Origin: an uncultured Chitinophagaceae bacterium
Lineage (GTDB): Bacteria; Bacteroidota; Bacteroidia; Chitinophagales; Chitinophagaceae
DNA: 64,000 nucleotides
Assembly (NCBI GenBank): GCA_903895845.1
Contig: CAITVK010000053.1
Span: 99,227-163,226 of the forward strand
Reading direction: 5' to 3'
Position numbers and translations under genes: made by a program. Below are positions 61,305 to 64,000 of this stretch, piece after piece (the stretch's first letter is position 1; each line of letters begins with the position of its first letter). The notes below the pieces were generated by a model. It was given only the letters and a program-made list of their open reading frames with translations. It was not told the DNA's origin and did not search any database.

Positions 61305-61312
61305 CAAATATA
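61305..61312 (-). promoter_or_regulatory. Predicted def -7 box
   Basis: The minus strand reads TATATTTGC at 61312-61304, an exact TAnnTTTG match, about 30 bp before the ATG at 61274. The best TTG lies 25 nt upstream (61340-61338), slightly far for a -33 element. Confidence 0.45.
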
Positions 61313-61492
61313 AGTTATGGAACTTTATGAATTTAAGCAATCAACAACACTATACTTACGATGAGAAATCATTTACTTGAGATATTATTAATAAAAAAGA
61401 CAAACTAAAAAAGCGACCGGATGGTCAACTCATTTACTTTGTCCTCTTCATAAAAATAATCAAATGCTGCTAAGGCAGGCTACATATCTCTA

Positions 61493-61696
61493 CTAGAAAT
61501 TGACAAGATTCAACGCATTTTTTTGGGCGTATTCTTTTGCTTCTTCTTCTGTATCAAAAAAAACATAAAGCATTTCAAAGTCTTCAATGCTTATCAACTG
61601 ATAAATTTTCAAAGCTCCCTTTCCAGTAGGACGTATGAAATATCCCTTTGCTTTTTCCTTGTCATGCTTCATTTTATCTTCATTTAATCCCATCAC
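61493..61696 (-). CDS. Small hypothetical protein
   Basis: This is a 67-residue protein rich in Lys and Glu, with a beta-alpha pattern (ALKIYQLISIEDFEMLYVFF, then DTEEEAKEYAQKNAL) compatible with a small alpha/beta fold. No family was recognised. Start at MM (61696) or at the second Met is open. It is isolated between def and the T9SS protein gene. Confidence 0.6.
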   Translation of the reverse strand: MMGLNEDKMKHDKEKAKGYFIRPTGKGALKIYQLISIEDFEMLYVFFDTEEEAKEYAQKNALNLVNF

Positions 61697-61928
61697 AATA
61701 TTATTTAGTCGTGTAAAGATGCAAAAAAATACAACACAATTATTCTTTGTGGATATACATTTCTAAAAAAATTGCTGTTATTCTTATGCGAATGGTTCTA
61801 TCCTAATGGGTTTATCAATCTAAATCATGCTAAATCTGAATTGTAAGCCCAAAGAAATAACAGATAATTATGTAGCATTAAGTATTACATTTCTGCAAGC
61901 AGCAGCACTTATAGACAAATCTTTCAAG

Positions 61929-63776
61929 ATGAAACGGCTTTTAATTATTGTTGCCTCTTTTATATACCTCAATAGCTTTGCTCAAACCAGTACCACTGAT
62001 TCTATTACTGCCAATGCGCAAAAACTATCCAAACTTCTAGACTCAGTTCACTTAGATAAATTATGGCTGAAAGGGTATAATGTAGATTGGCTTACGGGTA
62101 TTTCTGTGAGTAAGGGCGGAGCAACTCATTGTAGTGCTTTTGCTGCTTCTTTTGCAGATAAACTCGGCGTATATTTTCTTCGTCCCCCTCAACATAGCCA
62201 AACACTTCTTGCGAATGCCCAATGTATTTGGCTGGCATCAGATAGTGCTAAGGGATTGGGTTGGACAAAAGTTGCAACAGCGCTTGAAGCTCAAAACCTT
62301 GCAAATAAAGGAACCCTTGTGGTAGTGGGATATCAGAGCCCCTCAGCAAATAGTTCTGGTCACATGGCAGTCATAAGACCTTACATCAAAACCCTCACTC
62401 TTATGCAACAAGAAGGGCCACAGGAAGCCCAGTCGGGAGATATTAACTCAAATAGTATTGCTGTTAAAAATGGGTTTTCAAGCCATCCATTAGCATGGCC
62501 AAACGGGGTTATCTATTACCAACATCCTGTAAATTGGGATAGCCTTTTTGCAGATATAAATGGACATGTTGTTACACCTATAGGAACCAATATTCCATCA
62601 GTCAGGCTTGGTGTTACAGGCACGGTCATTACAGGTAATATGCTAGACAATACCTTCTCTACGAATACGGGTTATACCCTTTCGGAATTAGTTGGGGGAA
62701 ATTATACAATCAGACCAACCAAACAGAATGAGCTATTAAAAACAAATGGGGTATCGGTTGCCGATGCTTTGTTGATTCAGGCACATATACTCGGCAAAAC
62801 AATATTAAACTCTCCTTACAAATTAATTGCTGCCGATGTTGATGGAAGTGGAACAATTACAACTTTGGATATCCTTTATTTAAAACGGTTTATCTTAGGA
62901 CTTGATACGACTTTCAAAGGCAATCGTACGTGGGCATTTGTAGATAAAAACTATATTTTCCCTAATCCTGCTAACCCATTCCCTTATAAAGATAGTATCC
63001 GTATCTATAGCCTGAATAAAAGTGTTATCCCCTGTAATTTTATTGGTGTAAAGCTTGGAGATGTCCGTTATGACTGGAATGCCGCTCTTTTTGGGGAATT
63101 ATCCAATAAGATAAAGCCAATTTCAATCTACTATGACAAAGCTGTTTCCGATGGCTCTTCCATTATTAAAATGCCGGTTCGTGTGAAAGATTTTAACAAC
63201 ATTGCTGGACTTCAATACACATTGGAATTCAATGCGAATAAACTTTCTTTTGTAGGAATTGAAAACAATGTTTTAAGCGTTGAATACGCTTCCAATCATT
63301 CAAGCGAAGGGAAAGTACCTATTCTTTGGATGAATAATAATGGAACAGGAAAAACAATACAAGACAGCACCATTATAATGGAATTAGTATTTAATACAAA
63401 GGGGGATGCAAACTTGGATGGAGTCACTATTTCATCTAGTCTAATTTCGGCAGAAGCTTGGGACACTAATTGGAATAAAGTAAAGATTGTAAAAGCAGTG
63501 AGTACCCCAATCAAAAACACTGAGGACTTTATAGTTTCTCCCAATCCATCAAATGGGATTGTACAATTAAAATGGCTATTAAATCAAAGTAAAACTGTAA
63601 CTATTCAGTTGTTTAACAGCATAGGAAAGTTAATCACACAACAATCTGTAACGGCAAACGCAAACGGAGTAACATCAATTAATTTGGAACAAAAAGCAAA
63701 ACTTACTGCCGGCATCTATTATGTAAAAGTGTTAGGCATAAACTCAGACACCGTAAAGAAAATTATTATCCAGTAA
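61929..63776 (+). CDS. T9SS-secreted protein with peptidase-like, dockerin and cohesin-like domains
   Basis: This is a 615-residue secreted protein from the ATG at 61929, which opens a signal peptide (LLIIVASFIYLNSFAQ); the ORF runs 34 codons further upstream without one. The N-terminal 200 residues look like a papain-like/NlpC-type cysteine hydrolase, with Cys in THCSAFAASFADKLG and His in SGHMAVIRPY. A type I dockerin motif follows (AADVDGSGTITTLDILYLKR with F-loop repeat), then a cohesin-like beta domain (AGLQYTLEFNANKLSFVGIE). The last 80 residues are a Por/T9SS sorting domain (SPNPSNGIVQLKW to GIYYVKVLG). Substrate and partner are unknown. Confidence 0.85.
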   Translation: MKRLLIIVASFIYLNSFAQTSTTDSITANAQKLSKLLDSVHLDKLWLKGYNVDWLTGISVSKGGATHCSAFAASFADKLGVYFLRPPQHSQTLLANAQCIWLASDSAKGLGWTKVATALEAQNLANKGTLVVVGYQSPSANSSGHMAVIRPYIKTLTLMQQEGPQEAQSGDINSNSIAVKNGFSSHPLAWPNGVIYYQHPVNWDSLFADINGHVVTPIGTNIPSVRLGVTGTVITGNMLDNTFSTNTGYTLSELVGGNYTIRPTKQNELLKTNGVSVADALLIQAHILGKTILNSPYKLIAADVDGSGTITTLDILYLKRFILGLDTTFKGNRTWAFVDKNYIFPNPANPFPYKDSIRIYSLNKSVIPCNFIGVKLGDVRYDWNAALFGELSNKIKPISIYYDKAVSDGSSIIKMPVRVKDFNNIAGLQYTLEFNANKLSFVGIENNVLSVEYASNHSSEGKVPILWMNNNGTGKTIQDSTIIMELVFNTKGDANLDGVTISSSLISAEAWDTNWNKVKIVKAVSTPIKNTEDFIVSPNPSNGIVQLKWLLNQSKTVTIQLFNSIGKLITQQSVTANANGVTSINLEQKAKLTAGIYYVKVLGINSDTVKKIIIQ

Positions 63777-63808
63777 GCAAAATATTTCTATTTCCCTTAA
63801 AGATTAAT

Positions 63809-63843
63809 GACGTCTCAAACAATTGTTTGGGGCGTCTTTCTTT
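63809..63843 (+). terminator. Intrinsic terminator after the T9SS protein gene
   Basis: GACGTCTCAAACA (63809-63821) pairs with TGTTTGGGGCGTC (63824-63836) using two G-T pairs, followed by TTTCTTTG. It starts about 32 bp after the stop codon. Confidence 0.75.
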
Positions 63844-63863
63844 GTAAAAATTGTTTTAATTAA

Positions 63864-64000
63864 GAGCCTGTTTAAAAATGTTCTTTAAAAGAAGTAAGGG
63901 CACATGCTAAAAAAGAGATACATACGTTCTTAGAGTTACCAAGCTTAAAGAAAATATGTATTCGACAAATTTAACAGATGCCCAATGGGACAATATTAAG
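63864..64000 (+). mobile_element. Left end of an IS5-family-like insertion sequence (cut by window)
   Basis: GAGCCTGTTTAAAAATGTTC at 63864 resembles the terminal inverted repeat of IS5-group elements. It is followed about 90 bp later by the start of a transposase gene. The right end and the rest of the element lie beyond the window. Confidence 0.6.
63956..64000 (+). CDS. Transposase, first 15 codons (IS5/IS4-type)
   Basis: The ATG at 63956 opens MYSTNLTDAQWDNIK, the characteristic N-terminus of many IS5-family transposases (TNLTDxQW). The frame is open to the window edge. Catalytic residues lie outside, so family assignment rests on this short start and the adjacent terminal repeat. Confidence 0.7.
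   Translation, partial: MYSTNLTDAQWDNIK

Overview
The window looks like a chromosomal segment of a Bacteroidota bacterium, probably close to Chitinophagaceae or another Sphingobacteria-like group. That is inferred from gene content and promoters; no rRNA or marker search was possible. The clues are a type IX secretion (Por) C-terminal domain, a hybrid two-component system with a periplasmic propeller, a TamL-type lipoprotein Omp85, an ECF sigma factor with an RskA-type anti-sigma factor, many short exported lipoproteins, promoters of the TTG...TAnnTTTG kind, and no Shine-Dalgarno leaders. No tRNA, rRNA, CRISPR array, prophage or plasmid backbone was seen.

Layout. 1-5 kb: gyrA (cut by the window edge), a short sugar transferase and purC. 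5-9 kb: mutL, a HigBA-like toxin-antitoxin pair, an M20 amidohydrolase and a SPOR-domain protein. 9.6-12.2 kb: an Nramp transporter fused to a universal stress domain, with a DtxR-family regulator. 12.6-15.3 kb: anti-sigma/ECF sigma pair, a lipoprotein with a truncated-globin-like domain and a small membrane protein. 16-21 kb: DUF423, aroK, a TPR lipoprotein, murB and two SDR-like proteins. 21.6-34.6 kb: a complete reductive pyrimidine catabolism cluster (PreTA dihydropyrimidine dehydrogenase, dihydropyrimidinase, two candidate N-carbamoyl-beta-alanine hydrolases, transaminase, CoA-acylating semialdehyde dehydrogenase, NCS1 permease) with a divergent Lrp/AsnC regulator. 34.6-41.5 kb: TrmH-type methyltransferase, TamL, AMP nucleosidase and a small PD-(D/E)XK protein. 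41.9-44.7 kb: lutABC for lactate oxidation. 45-52 kb: J-domain/KTSC protein, S41 peptidase, prmC and a wecB/GT2 pair. 52-64 kb: hybrid sensor kinase, rarA, GNAT, def, a dockerin/cohesin-like T9SS protein, and the first codons of an IS5-type transposase.

The most unusual content lies between the genes, in two kinds of structure. (1) At least seven intergenic loci carry tandem arrays that share no sequence but have the same geometry: a unit of 21 bp, or of 41-42 bp made of two half-units about 20.5-21 bp apart. That is two (or four) turns of B-DNA, often with dyad symmetry and 63- or 82-bp super-periods. (2) Many gene joints hold long imperfect inverted repeats built from repeated short words. 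Two of these enclose a small PD-(D/E)XK gene of the GxxExxY family, giving 500-600 bp units (inverted repeat, nuclease-like gene, inverted repeat) inserted inside the pyrimidine operon. Gene-less palindromes built from the same words occur at other joints. This resembles an autonomous/non-autonomous pairing such as RAYT/REP or IS/MITE, but with a GxxExxY protein. In several places the outer edge of the repeat supplies the stop codon of the neighbouring gene.
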